A stretch of DNA of 64,000 bases, taken from assembly GCF_002752675.1 (NCBI RefSeq), contig NZ_CP024608.1:5208001-5272000 (forward strand), written 5' to 3'. The stretch comes from Massilia violaceinigra. Its GTDB lineage: Bacteria > Pseudomonadota > Gammaproteobacteria > Burkholderiales > Burkholderiaceae_D. Positions within the stretch are counted from its first letter, which is position 1. Every line of letters starts with the position of its first letter. Below the pieces are notes generated by a model. The model ran no database searches. It had not been told where the DNA came from and saw only the letters and a program-made list of their open reading frames with translations. Position numbers and translations under genes: made by a program. Positions 53,321 through 63,200 of the stretch are shown here, one piece after another.

Positions 53321-54481
53321 ATGATCAACAAACGATTCCGCGCCGCGCGGGCACTTGCGGCGATTTTTCTATCCACTGCCGCGCTGGCGTCCAGCGCGGC
53401 GGCCACGCCGGCCGTCGGCCAGTTCCTTCAAATCTTGCAGAAACAGGTAGCCAGCGACGAAAAGGATCAGTTTGCGGTCACAGGCTTAAGCACCGATGAG
53501 CACGGGCAACAGTTCGCTGCGGCGATTCTGACCAGGCTCGGCGAGCAGAAAGCCTATCGGGATGCGTTGCAGGAATGGCTCATCGCCAATGCGGCAACCA
53601 CGCAGGAAGACCTGGTGAGCAACTGGTGGCGACACTCTCAGAAAATCAGGCTGGCTTCATTTGAATTTCTGGACGACCGGGATGTTTCCATTCTGTTTCG
53701 CTTGCCGCGCATGAATGTGCTGTATGGGAGTTCCCGCGAGGGCTGCCAGACGCGTAGCGCGAACGACACTGTAGCGCTGCTGCAGCGTACCCGTCATTCA
53801 TTGATCGATGAACACAAAGATCGGCTTGCGGGCGTGATCGCGGCGGCGTATGTGCGCGAACTGGCGCGTATTCAAAACCCAAGGCCGGGTGACCGGCCTG
53901 TGGAGCAGGTGCAGACAATGCGTGTCATGGCAGCGTTTAAAAAACTCGGAAAATCTCTACCGGCTGCTGATGCGGCAATTCTTGATAACGAATATTCCTA
54001 CGGCAGACGCGCTCCGGGCACACTGCAGGAGGAATGCGACCACACCTGGCTGACCACCCATGCCATCCTCGACGCAAACGTCAGCGATGCCAGTTTGTTG
54101 AGGAAGAGTGTGACGCATGCGCAATACTCGACCGCGTTTGACAGGCTGGCACCTGCACGCGCGCCGCTGCCGGCCAGGCCGGGTTTTACCCCGGGCAAGG
54201 CCTTCGTCTCTCTTCCCGAATTAATGGTGAGGCGTGATGTGAAGGGCGCGATCAGCGTCAAAGTCAGCGTGGACGAGGCTGGCAACGTTTCTGGCGTGGG
54301 TGCGGCCTGGAACAGTCTGATCCCGACCCATGTTACCAGTGCGAACGGGGAAACCTTCGCATCGTTGGATTTGCTTCTGCCGGTATTCGACAAATATTAT
54401 CGAGACGGGAAGTTTACGCCCCATCTGGTCAATGGCAATCCGGCGCCATTTTCGTTTTCGCAAGAGGTTGATTGGAAATAG
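53321..54481 (+). CDS. Secreted protein of unknown function
   Basis: A 386-residue protein with a signal peptide (ARALAAIFLSTAALASSAAA). The middle is helical and contains few recognisable motifs. Residues about 300-380 (ELMVRRDVKGAISVKVSVDEAGNVSGVG) resemble a TonB C-terminal-like beta-alpha fold seen in exported proteins. Cys at REGCQTR and EECDHTW could pair in the periplasm. By eye composition is lower in GC than the nar genes before it. No family assigned. Confidence 0.65.
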   Translation: MINKRFRAARALAAIFLSTAALASSAAATPAVGQFLQILQKQVASDEKDQFAVTGLSTDEHGQQFAAAILTRLGEQKAYRDALQEWLIANAATTQEDLVSNWWRHSQKIRLASFEFLDDRDVSILFRLPRMNVLYGSSREGCQTRSANDTVALLQRTRHSLIDEHKDRLAGVIAAAYVRELARIQNPRPGDRPVEQVQTMRVMAAFKKLGKSLPAADAAILDNEYSYGRRAPGTLQEECDHTWLTTHAILDANVSDASLLRKSVTHAQYSTAFDRLAPARAPLPARPGFTPGKAFVSLPELMVRRDVKGAISVKVSVDEAGNVSGVGAAWNSLIPTHVTSANGETFASLDLLLPVFDKYYRDGKFTPHLVNGNPAPFSFSQEVDWK

Positions 54482-54701
54482 TTATCCGCTTGATTGATTT
54501 CCCCAGCGCCTGATGTATCGACGTCCTGTCATACCGCTGACGGTCACGGGTGAACGCTGGCCTGCGATTAATGTGGCGCAAACACCGGCATTGAACTCCA
54601 CAGAATAATGGATGAGGGTGGTTGGCAGTATCCCCGCTGTTTCCAGAGGGTTTGCATCCAATCGCTACCCATTTGCATGAAGCTTTTCTTAAAGAAAGCA
54701 C

Positions 54702-55247
54702 ATGCTAATCGCCATCTATTCTAAGGAGAATATTCTGTGGATTGGATCGATCGGATTGGTTGCGGCAACCAAAAATGTTCCTAATGCCGAAACCGATAAC
54801 CTCGTGCAGGCTAGCATTATAAGAAACGGAACGGAAATCCGCGTGCTCAACCTGGATTATGCGGAGGTGGATGACCACGAACGCGGCGACAGCCGCGGCT
54901 ACACCTACAGCGGGCCGACCAAACTGCCCCGCCGAAACGACCTGACGCCGGTACTACCAGCCGGCATAGGAACGATTCCGATGCCCTATCCAGGCTACGG
55001 GCTCGAGTTTTCACATGGCTTGAGCGGGCACCTGCAGATTAAACTGCGGGTTAACGGCGACGACATGTGGATCAAGGATAACATCGACCTGTATGTCAAA
55101 TTCATCCGCCTGCGCGCCATCGATTTCGGTACCCTGGCCTGGCTGGAGGATACTCACTGGACTTACATTGCCAGCTGGACCCAGGACGTCGCGCTATCCA
55201 CCGATGACGATGAAGGCGCTCCCACCTGGACGCTGAATCTGGGATAA
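54702..55247 (+). CDS. Hypothetical protein, beta-rich
   Basis: A 181-residue ORF with no recognised family. It looks beta-rich and acidic at the end (LSTDDDEGAPTWTLNLG), with a Trp-rich stretch (LAWLEDTHWTYIASWTQDV). The start is doubtful: ATG 54702 has no Shine-Dalgarno sequence, while AAGGAG at 54723-54728 lies inside the ORF without a good in-frame start codon after it. The first 15 residues may therefore be untranslated. Lower GC than most of the window; no operon partner. Confidence 0.5.
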   Translation: MLIAIYSKENILWIGSIGLVAATKNVPNAETDNLVQASIIRNGTEIRVLNLDYAEVDDHERGDSRGYTYSGPTKLPRRNDLTPVLPAGIGTIPMPYPGYGLEFSHGLSGHLQIKLRVNGDDMWIKDNIDLYVKFIRLRAIDFGTLAWLEDTHWTYIASWTQDVALSTDDDEGAPTWTLNLG

Positions 55248-55680
55248 AGCGGCCGGCATTATCATGCGGCGCGAACCGGCATGGCTTATTCATTTGACAT
55301 GGCTGGGGCGTTTCTTGCCCCGGCCATATATAAGCCGTTTTTGACCGGAGGTTTACCATGGCATATTGATGCCAGTTCCCCGCGCATGTTCCGGACGCCT
55401 CCTGCGATTCAAAGCACAGCCATTGTCAGATCATTCTGGCCGATCTTTCCCCGTGTGGCATTCCGCTCAATGGCATCATGCCGCGTGAAATCCCGGGCAG
55501 AATCAGGGCGGTTGCGGCGGCCGATCCGGCAGCAACATCAACCCCGGATTCTCAATAAAGCGCTAAACATTCAACTTTCTGCCAATCCTGCCGTTAATCA
55601 TTAACGAGCACGGCAAACTGCCGTCTTTTGCCTATGAAGATCTAACGTTACGGCGTGCAACGCGCCAAGAAGGAGAGGTC
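55248..55680. other. 433-bp intergenic region
   Basis: No convincing gene. A plus-strand frame at 55281-55604 would give a basic, low-complexity 107-residue product without a ribosome-binding site and looks spurious. A/T-rich stretches near 55560-55650 probably contain the promoter of the next gene, whose AAGGAGAG is at 55669-55676. Confidence 0.5.
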
Positions 55681-56322
55681 ATGAGCATTACCATTTCGAA
55701 TACAACCCCCTCAAACGGCGCCACGCCGATTGCGCCACGAGAAGCGGGCCGCCGGCCGAACGAGGGCGTTCAGGCTGACGGCAGCATCAAGTCCGACAAG
55801 GTGACCCTGAGCGGGCCGGCCGACGCGCCGCTGACCTATGGCGTGCCGCGTACGGCCGCGGCGGCGGTCGATACGCTGCCCGACCTCGACGCCTTGCTGG
55901 CCGAGTCCGACCGCCAGGCCCAGGAAGTCATCAACCTGATCCTGCCCGCGATCGAGCAGCAGGGGCTGAACCTGACCAAGGTGGTCAGCGGTGAGCAAAA
56001 GCTCGATGCCGATCCGGCAACCATCGAAGCGGCCAAGGCGGCCACGGCCGACGACGGCGAGTTTGGCGTTGCCCAGGTGTCCGAGCGCATCCTCAATATG
56101 GCCAAGGGAGCGATCGGCGACGACCCCTCCAAACTGGCCTCGATCCGGGCTGCCGTGCAGCAGGGCTTTGACGAAGCCGCCGAGGCCCTCGGCGGAACAC
56201 TGCCCGAACTGAGCCAGAAAACCCGGGACACCATCATGGCCACCTTCGACAGCTGGGAGAAGGATGGCATGTCACCAGCTGAGCCCATCAAGGCGGCCAA
56301 CGATGATTCCGGCACCGCCTGA
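55681..56322 (+). CDS. DUF5610-like protein
   Basis: A 213-residue protein without a signal peptide. The N-terminal 40 residues are low complexity and contain SDKVTLSG, a motif seen in flagella-associated and other surface-related proteins. The C-terminal half (LASIRAAVQQGFDEAAEALGGTLPELSQKTRDTIMATFDSWE) matches the helical DUF5610 pattern. Strong AAGGAGAG before the ATG. Followed by a hairpin at 56348. Function unknown. Confidence 0.72.
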   Translation: MSITISNTTPSNGATPIAPREAGRRPNEGVQADGSIKSDKVTLSGPADAPLTYGVPRTAAAAVDTLPDLDALLAESDRQAQEVINLILPAIEQQGLNLTKVVSGEQKLDADPATIEAAKAATADDGEFGVAQVSERILNMAKGAIGDDPSKLASIRAAVQQGFDEAAEALGGTLPELSQKTRDTIMATFDSWEKDGMSPAEPIKAANDDSGTA

Positions 56323-56347
56323 GTACACGGTACGGTGAGCAGGCCGG

Positions 56348-56370
56348 GCCGGAGGACACCCGGCTCCGGC
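56348..56370 (+). terminator. Hairpin after the DUF5610-like gene
   Basis: GCCGGAG (56348-56354) and CTCCGGC (56364-56370) form a 7-bp stem with a 9-nt loop, 26 bp after the stop. A T-rich tract (TTTTAATTTTTT) follows about 17 nt later. Confidence 0.45.
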
Positions 56371-56601
56371 GATCATCTTGCTCACTTTTAATTTTTTCTT
56401 GCCGTCTGCCAGCGTATTCAAGACAATGCGAGGCTTATTCGACGAGAGAAAACTGTACCGATGTCCTTTTCGCCCGCAGGCAGGCGCCCATGACGCAGCG
56501 CCAACCAATGTACGAGGAAAGGCTGGCTGGCGGTGGATTGCGCAGGCGATACGCATGAGCATGCAAAGTAAGCCCGCCGCGGCCATGGGGCAGGGCCTTC
56601 C

Positions 56602-57267
56602 ATGATACTCCTGACGCTTTGCTCGATTTGGGCAATCATCTCGCACGTGCCGGTCCTGTTCACCGCCTATGTCGCACAGTCCCTTGGTGTCGTGGTGGAA
56701 GGGGTGACGCTTGGGTTTGGCCCGGTGCTGTTGACGCGCAAAAACTGGGTACTGCGCGCGATTCCCATGAACTCGTCGGTTCGGTTCAAGGTAACGGATT
56801 CCATGCCGCTGTTAACCGCGCATGAAAAGAAGGGTGCGCTCGATGTCCAGCCAGCGTGGGTGCAGCTGCTGGTGTCGGTCAGCATTCCCGCCTGTCTGCT
56901 CGCTATCGCGTGCGTGTTGCTCGGTGTTGACGCTCTGCGCTATTTTGCCAGCGGGTTTGCTCAATTGGTGAGCGGTGCGCTGGCCCCCTTCACCAGCGCC
57001 CAGACCTATTTGGCTTCTTATCATGCCGCGCTGGCGGATCAGTCGTTCGGTTTCGTGCTCGGTCTGACGGCGGCGAAAATGGCGGCGTTCCATCTGCTTC
57101 CGTTCAGCAGTGTTGGTGGCTTTCAACTGGTCATGACAGTCGTGCAGGCGTTCAACGCGCGCGCGCTGACGTTTCCGCGCACGGAGCGCCTGGCGGTGTG
57201 GCTCACCTTGCTGCTCATCGCATCGTGGGCGCTCGCAGCCTTCGTCTACGTGGTGTCACCGTCTTGA
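56602..57267 (+). CDS. Degenerate M50 (site-2 protease-like) membrane protein
   Basis: A 221-residue membrane protein with 4-5 helices. Its first part, FTAYVAQSLGVVVEGVTLGFGPVLL, follows the pattern of M50 proteases (HExxH...GVxVxxFSIGFGP), but the HExxH is replaced by AYVAQ. A later FHLLPFSSVGGFQLV resembles the second metal motif LNLLPxPxLDGG, without the Asp. This suggests a catalytically dead relative of RseP-type proteases. No PDZ domain. The start is uncertain, with only a weak upstream ribosome-binding site. Confidence 0.6.
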   Translation: MILLTLCSIWAIISHVPVLFTAYVAQSLGVVVEGVTLGFGPVLLTRKNWVLRAIPMNSSVRFKVTDSMPLLTAHEKKGALDVQPAWVQLLVSVSIPACLLAIACVLLGVDALRYFASGFAQLVSGALAPFTSAQTYLASYHAALADQSFGFVLGLTAAKMAAFHLLPFSSVGGFQLVMTVVQAFNARALTFPRTERLAVWLTLLLIASWALAAFVYVVSPS

Positions 57268-57356
57268 ACGGGACAACCCGCGCGTGCAATCAAAGGTCCT
57301 GCGCGCCGCCAGGGTGATCGTGCGCGGGCAGGCGCAAGCGGCGCCGGCGCGCCGGT

Positions 57357-59126
57357 CTAGTCGGCGCCAATCAGCACCGGCGCCGATTTCTGCCGGGATA
57401 CAAGGGTGCCGTTCTTCCTGGCCACAGGGGCTCGCGTAGCTGCTTGGCGTTGCGTTCCCAGCTCATCAACTTTGAAGATCTTGACCGTCTCGACCAGATT
57501 GCCGGCTTGTTCCTCCAGTGATTCGGCAGCGGCGGCTGCCTCTTCGACCAGCGAGGAATTGCTTTGCACAACGGCGTCCATCTGGACGATGGCCTGGTTG
57601 ACCTGCTCGATGCCCGATGACTGTTCCTGGCTGGCCGCCGCGATTTCGCCGACAATCGCGGAAACGCGCTGGATGCTGGCCACCACTTCGTTCATGGTCG
57701 TGCCGGCATGATCGACAAGCTTACTGCCCAGGTCCACCTTGTCGACCGAATCGTTGATCAAGGCCTTGATTTCCTTCGCCGCACCGGCCGAGCGCTGGGC
57801 CAGGTTGCGTACTTCCGCCGCCACGACCGCGAAGCCGCGCCCTTGTTCCCCGGCGCGTGCGGCTTCAACGGCCGCGTTGAGCGCAAGGATATTTGTCTGG
57901 AAGGCAATGCCGTCGATCACGCTAATGATGTCGACGATCTTGCGGGCTGACTCGTTAATCGAGCCCATCGTATCGACCACTTGCGAGACCACCGTGCCGC
58001 CCTTGATGGCGACCTCGGACGCGGACGAGGCGAGCAGGTTCGCCTGACGGGCGTTATCGGCATTTTGCTTGACGGTGCTGGTCAGCTCTTCCATGGAGGA
58101 GGCGGTTTCTTCCAGCGAACTGGCCTGCGATTCGGTGCGCGCGGACAGATCGGCGTTGCCGACCGCGATGTCGTGGGTGGCGGCCGAGATCTCGTCGGAA
58201 CTTTCCCGGATCTTGCGCACCGTCTGTCTCAGGTTAATGCTGATGGTGTTCATGCTTTGCAGCAGCTCGCCAACTTCATCGCTGCGGTCTTCCGCGGTTT
58301 CGCCGTTCAGGTCGCCCGAGGCGATCTTGCTGGCGGTTTCGATCGCGTGGGTAAAGCCGAGCTTGATGTGGCGGTAGATCATGAGCACGGTGACCAGGGA
58401 CATGCACAAGGACACGCCAAGCACGCCAACCGCTACCCAGAAAGCGGTATCGGCACGGGCGGCGGCGATCCGCACCTCTTCGCCGGTGCGTTTGTCGAGC
58501 ATGGCCAGGAATTCATTGACCGGCGCCATGATGGTTGCCTTGTTCTTGTGGTAATTGGCGTCGTGCATGATTTTGCGCGCCATTTCCATGTCGGGTTCGC
58601 GCTTCTGCGTGAACTTGCCGGTGCCGTCATCGAACATGCCTTTGACGGCGTTCATGGCGATCACTTCGGTCTTGACCAAGGCATCCGAGTTGTCCTGGGC
58701 CTGCTTGAGCTTGGCGAATTCGGCATCGGTGAATCCCGCCTTGCGCATCAGGTCGGCCAGCGCGATGGCTGGCCCGTCCGGCGTCGGCTTGTCGACGCCG
58801 GCGGCGACGAAGTCCCAATAGATGCGTTCATAGTTTTGCGGCCGGCCCTTGGCGCCGTTGCGGATCGCCAGAATGTCCATGTACTGGCGTTCGTAGGCAG
58901 CATCGCCCGAGACGACGAAGGTGCGCGCGAGACGAGTCAGGTCGTCGGAGCTCTGGCGCAGCTCGTCGGCAAGCAGAAAGGACTGGTAGCGGTTTTCGCT
59001 GGCGAGCATGGTTTTTCCCTGCTCCGTGGAGACGCGCGAGAAGGCCATCAGGGAGCACACCGACAGCGCCACGCTGACGAGAAAGAACGCGGTAAAAATG
59101 ACGCGGATCGAATAATTCTTCAACAT
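57357..59126 (-). CDS. Methyl-accepting chemotaxis protein
   Basis: A 589-residue chemoreceptor. Membrane helix 1 is at about residues 9-29 and a periplasmic helical ligand domain follows to about 225. Helix 2 (FWVAVGVLGVSLCMSLVTVLMIY) leads into HAMP and the cytoplasmic signalling hairpin with the tip IDGIAFQTNILALNAAVEAARAGEQGRGFAVVAAEVR. The C-terminus lacks the NWETF CheR-docking pentapeptide. An FNR-type box lies about 110 bp upstream, suggesting anaerobic expression beside the nitrate genes. Ligand unknown. Confidence 0.95.
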   Translation of the reverse strand: MLKNYSIRVIFTAFFLVSVALSVCSLMAFSRVSTEQGKTMLASENRYQSFLLADELRQSSDDLTRLARTFVVSGDAAYERQYMDILAIRNGAKGRPQNYERIYWDFVAAGVDKPTPDGPAIALADLMRKAGFTDAEFAKLKQAQDNSDALVKTEVIAMNAVKGMFDDGTGKFTQKREPDMEMARKIMHDANYHKNKATIMAPVNEFLAMLDKRTGEEVRIAAARADTAFWVAVGVLGVSLCMSLVTVLMIYRHIKLGFTHAIETASKIASGDLNGETAEDRSDEVGELLQSMNTISINLRQTVRKIRESSDEISAATHDIAVGNADLSARTESQASSLEETASSMEELTSTVKQNADNARQANLLASSASEVAIKGGTVVSQVVDTMGSINESARKIVDIISVIDGIAFQTNILALNAAVEAARAGEQGRGFAVVAAEVRNLAQRSAGAAKEIKALINDSVDKVDLGSKLVDHAGTTMNEVVASIQRVSAIVGEIAAASQEQSSGIEQVNQAIVQMDAVVQSNSSLVEEAAAAAESLEEQAGNLVETVKIFKVDELGTQRQAATRAPVARKNGTLVSRQKSAPVLIGAD

Positions 59127-59649
59127 GGGAGCTCCCGATGAGTTCGACTTTGTTCTGAGAATCCCGACAAGATGTCGCTGCCGTGATATCGCACCTACTG
59201 CAGTGATAGATGCAGTCTCGCGAACTCATTGATCCATGTCAACACGTTGAAAAATAAATGGTTCGCCGGGATCCGGGAGGGCGGGAGTGAAAAACGGCCT
59301 GCCGCTTGCGCTTTGCCCCGTGCCAGCCGGGTGCGTGGAACCGGGGGCGCAGGCCATTGTTTAATCTATTGTCATGAGGCGTCAGAACAACGTTTGTCGC
59401 GACCGGCCGATGCGCACGTGCTGACCGGTGCGGCCGGGATTGTCACACATGCATTGCGATCATCTGGCGGGGCCGAATGCACGTCGCGAGCCGAACTTGG
59501 CACGTCTGTCCAAGCAATTGCTCGGTCGAACGCGTCGAGCCGCGTGCTTCTCACTCGGGTCTCGGACGGAAATCGATGGACAGATGCGTCAGGATTGGGC
59601 CCGAGATGGTTTGCGCCATTCTACAATGGCCACATGCGGATAAAGCATC
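59127..59649. other. 523-bp intergenic region
   Basis: Between the start of the chemoreceptor and the 3' end of the gene at 59650. It contains an FNR-type box at 59229-59242. A plus-strand frame from 59229 to 59741 is open but Arg/Ala/Ser-rich, with no motif or ribosome-binding site, and overlaps the next gene; it is not accepted as coding. Confidence 0.5.
59229..59242 (-). promoter_or_regulatory. FNR/Dnr-type box upstream of chemoreceptor
   Basis: TTGATCCATGTCAA matches TTGAT-N4-ATCAA at 9 of 10 positions with flanking CA and CA bases similar to the site at 49016. It is centred 110 bp upstream of the chemoreceptor start. Confidence 0.62.
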
Positions 59650-60057
59650 TCACTGCGCTAATTGCTTTAACTCCCCATCCCGCCCGAACGCCAGGAACTG
59701 TCCGATCTGGCCGGTGTGGATATAGGTCACCATCATATTAAGCGGTGCTTCCGCCTCGGTCGACGCCGGCGGCTCGCCGTTGCGGCCCGACATGGTGGTG
59801 ACGAACACGATGTCCCACTCCTTGCCGGTGTGCTTCGACTCGGCCACCAGTTCGGCAAAGCTGCCCAGTTCGGCGGCGGTCTTGTCCACGCACATGACCG
59901 GGGCGAGGGCGCCGCCGCGCTGCTCGGCAAAACCGGCGCGCTGGTCGGCGCCTGCGTCGTCGGGCAACTCCGCCTTGGCAAAAGCGAACAGCACACGCTG
60001 CGGTTGCGGCTGGGCGCGCGCGGCTTGGATCAGATCGTCATAACTGGTGATGTTCAT
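59650..60057 (-). CDS. Conserved hypothetical protein near nar genes
   Basis: A 135-residue soluble protein beginning MNITSYDDLIQAARAQPQPQRVLFAFAKAELP, with LAPVMCVDKTAAELGSFAELV and WDIVFVTTMSGRNG. Similar Burkholderiales proteins carry the label 'ribonucleotide reductase subunit alpha', which the sequence does not support: it is far too short and lacks RNR motifs. ATG 60057 has AAGGAACC upstream. Divergent from narG across a palindrome at 60130. Function unknown. Confidence 0.78.
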   Translation of the reverse strand: MNITSYDDLIQAARAQPQPQRVLFAFAKAELPDDAGADQRAGFAEQRGGALAPVMCVDKTAAELGSFAELVAESKHTGKEWDIVFVTTMSGRNGEPPASTEAEAPLNMMVTYIHTGQIGQFLAFGRDGELKQLAQ

Positions 60058-60129
60058 TGCTGGTTCCTTCAGGTTCATGTTCGGATAGCGCATGTATACC
60101 GTATCCATCCGGCACCCTCCATAGCCACA

Positions 60130-60152
60130 AAGGACTAGGCAGCCTAGTCCTT
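60130..60152. promoter_or_regulatory. Perfect 10-bp palindrome upstream of narG
   Basis: AAGGACTAGG (60130-60139) and CCTAGTCCTT (60143-60152) are perfect inverted repeats with a 3-nt CAG spacer. The site lies between divergent genes, 116 bp before narG and 73 bp before the minus-strand start. It does not match FNR, NarL or NsrR consensus. It could be an operator for an unidentified dimeric regulator. Confidence 0.5.
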
Positions 60153-60267
60153 GTCGCCGCGCCGCACCACCTTCTTGCCAATATGCACCATGACTGCCGC
60201 TGCGTAGACTGCTTTCATCGGGTTGCGCCGTTGTCGAAGGCGCCGCTCTCATTCAAGCGGAGGCAGC

Positions 60268-63200
60268 ATGAGTCATTTTCTGGATCGTCTGAAGTTCTTC
60301 AATCGCCCCAAGGAGACGTTTTCCGACGGCCATGGCGCCGTCGTCCACGAGGACCGTACGTGGGAAAACGCCTATCGCCAGCGCTGGCAGCACGACAAGA
60401 TCGTGCGCTCGACCCACGGCGTCAATTGCACCGGTTCGTGCAGCTGGAAGGTGTATGTGAAGAATGGCCTGATCACCTGGGAAACCCAGCAGACCGACTA
60501 CCCGCGCACCCGTCCCGACCTGCCCAACCACGAGCCGCGTGGCTGCCCGCGCGGCGCCAGCTATTCCTGGTACGTGTACTCGGCCCAGCGCGTCAAATAC
60601 CCCATGGTGCGCGGCCGCCTGATGCAGATGTGGCGCGAAGCCCGCCTGACCATGGATCCGATCGCCGCCTGGGCCTACATCAGCCAAGACCCGGAACGCG
60701 CCAAATCGTACAAATCGATCCGCGGCCTGGGCGGTTTCGTGCGCGCCAACTGGGACGATGCCAACGAGATCATCGCCGCCGCCAATGCCTTCACCATCAA
60801 AAAATACGGTCCGGACCGGATCGTCGGCTTTTCGCCGATTCCGGCCATGTCGATGGTCAGCTACGCAGCCGGCACGCGCTACCTGTCGCTGATCGGCGGC
60901 GTGGCCCTCAGTTTCTACGACTGGTACTGCGACTTGCCGCCAGCGAGCCCGCAAGTGTGGGGCGAACAGACAGACGTGCCGGAATCGGCCGACTGGTACA
61001 ACTCCACTTTCCTGATGGTGTGGGGCTCGAACGTGCCGATGACGCGCACGCCGGATGCCCACTTCTACACGGAAGTGCGCTACAAAGGCACGAAAACGGT
61101 GGCGGTTTCCTCCGATTTCGGCGAAATGGCGAAGTTCGGCGATATCTGGCTCGCGCCGAAGCAGGGCACCGACGCGGCGCTGGCGCTGGCCATGGGCCAC
61201 GTCGTGCTCAAGGAATTCCACGCCGATGGCGGTTCGGATTACTTCCGTGGCTACGCCAAGCAGTACACCGACTTTCCGATGCTGGTCATGCTCAAGGAAA
61301 CCAACGGCGCCCTCGTGCCCGATTACTTCCTGCGCGCTTCGCACCTGGCCAACAATCTCGACGAGACCAACAATCCCGACTGGAAAACCCTGGTTATCGA
61401 TGAAGCGACCGGTGCCATCTGCGCACCGGCCGGCTCCATCGGTTTCCGTTGGGGCGAGTCGGGCCGCTGGAACCTGGAACAGAAAGAGGGCACCAGCGGC
61501 AAGGCCATCGACCCGCTGCTCTCGCTCATCAAGTGCAGCGATGCGGTCGAGGAAGTCGGCTTTGCCTACTTCGGCGGCAAGGACGCGAGCGACATGCTGA
61601 TGCGCCGGGTGCCGGTCAAGAAGCTGGTGCTGGCCGACGGCACGACCGCGCTGGTGACCACCGTGTTCGACCTGACCCTGGCCAACTACGGCATCGACCG
61701 CGGCCTGGGCGGCGCCAACGTCGCCACCAGTTACGAGGACGACATTCCCTACACCCCCGCATGGCAGGTCAAGCACACCGGCGTGAAGGCGGCCGACGTC
61801 ATCACCGTGGCGCGCCAGTTCGCCGAGAACGCCGACAAAACCCAGGGCAAGAGCATGGTCATCGTCGGGGCCGCGCTGAATCACTGGTACCACATGGACA
61901 TGACGTACCGCGGCATCATCAATCTGTTGATGATGTGCGGCTGCATCGGCAAGTCGGGCGGCGGCTGGGCGCACTACGTCGGCCAGGAAAAGCTGCGTCC
62001 GCAAACCGGCTGGACCCCGCTCGCCTTCGCCCAGGACTGGAACCGTCCGATGCGCCAGATGAACGGCACCTCGTTCTTCTACGCCCACACCAGCCAGTGG
62101 CGCCACGAAAAGCTGCACACGAGCGAAATTTCCTCGCCATCGGCCGGGGACGACGTTGCGCCAATGTCGCTGATCGATTACAACGCCAAGGCTGAACGCA
62201 TGGGCTGGCTGCCATCGGCGCCCCAGCTGGAAACCAACCCGCTGGAAGTGACGCGCGCCGCAGCGGCCGCCGGCATGGACCCGGCCGCCTACGCGGTCGA
62301 GCAGATCAAGGCCGGCAAGCTCAATTTTTCCTGCGACGACCCGGACAACCCGGCCAACTTCCCGCGCAATATGTTCGTATGGCGCTCGAATATCCTGGGC
62401 AGCTCGGGCAAGGGCCACGAGTATTTCCTCAAGTACTTGCTGGGCACCCAGAACGCGCTGATGAGCGATGAAACCCACTGCGTCAAGCCGCGCGACGTGA
62501 AGATCCGTCCCGCCGCCGAAGGCAAGCTGGACCTGGTGGTGGTGCTGGACTTCCGCATGTCGACCACCTGCCTGTACGGCGACATCGTGCTGCCGACCGC
62601 CACCTGGTATGAAAAGGACGACCTCAACACGTCGGACATGCATCCCTTCATCCACCCGCTGTCGGAAGCCGTGCAACCGCTGTGGCAGTCGAAGTCGGAC
62701 TGGGAAATCTACAAGGGCATCGCCGAGAAGTTCTCGGAAATCGGCGGCGAGTACCTGGGCACCCAGCAAGATCTGGTGCTGACCCCGCTGATGCACGATA
62801 CCCCGGGCGAACTGGGCCAGCCGTTCGATCCGAAGGATTGGCGCGCCGGCGAGTGCGAGCCGATTCCCGGCAAGACCATGCCGAACCTGACCGTGGTGAC
62901 GCGCGATTACAAGGAAGTGTTCAAGAAGTTCACCTCGATCGGCCCGCTGCTTGAAAAGCTGGGCAACGGCGGCAAGGGCATCGGCTGGAAGACGGGCCAC
63001 GAAGTGGACGTGCTGCGCGGTATCAACCGCACGGTAACGGAAGAGGGCGTCTCGCAGGGCCAGCCGCGCCTCGATACGGCGATCGATGCCGCCGAAATGA
63101 TCCTGTCGCTGGCGCCGGAAACGAATGGCCACGTGGCGGTCAAGGCCTGGGCGGCATTGTCGACCATGACCGGACGCGACCACACGCACCTGGCGCTGCC

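Noticed and set aside
55281..55604. 107-codon plus-strand frame
   Set aside because: No ribosome-binding site, basic low-complexity product, no family resemblance.
59229..59741. 170-codon plus-strand frame
   Set aside because: Overlaps an FNR box and the 3' end of a better gene; composition looks random.
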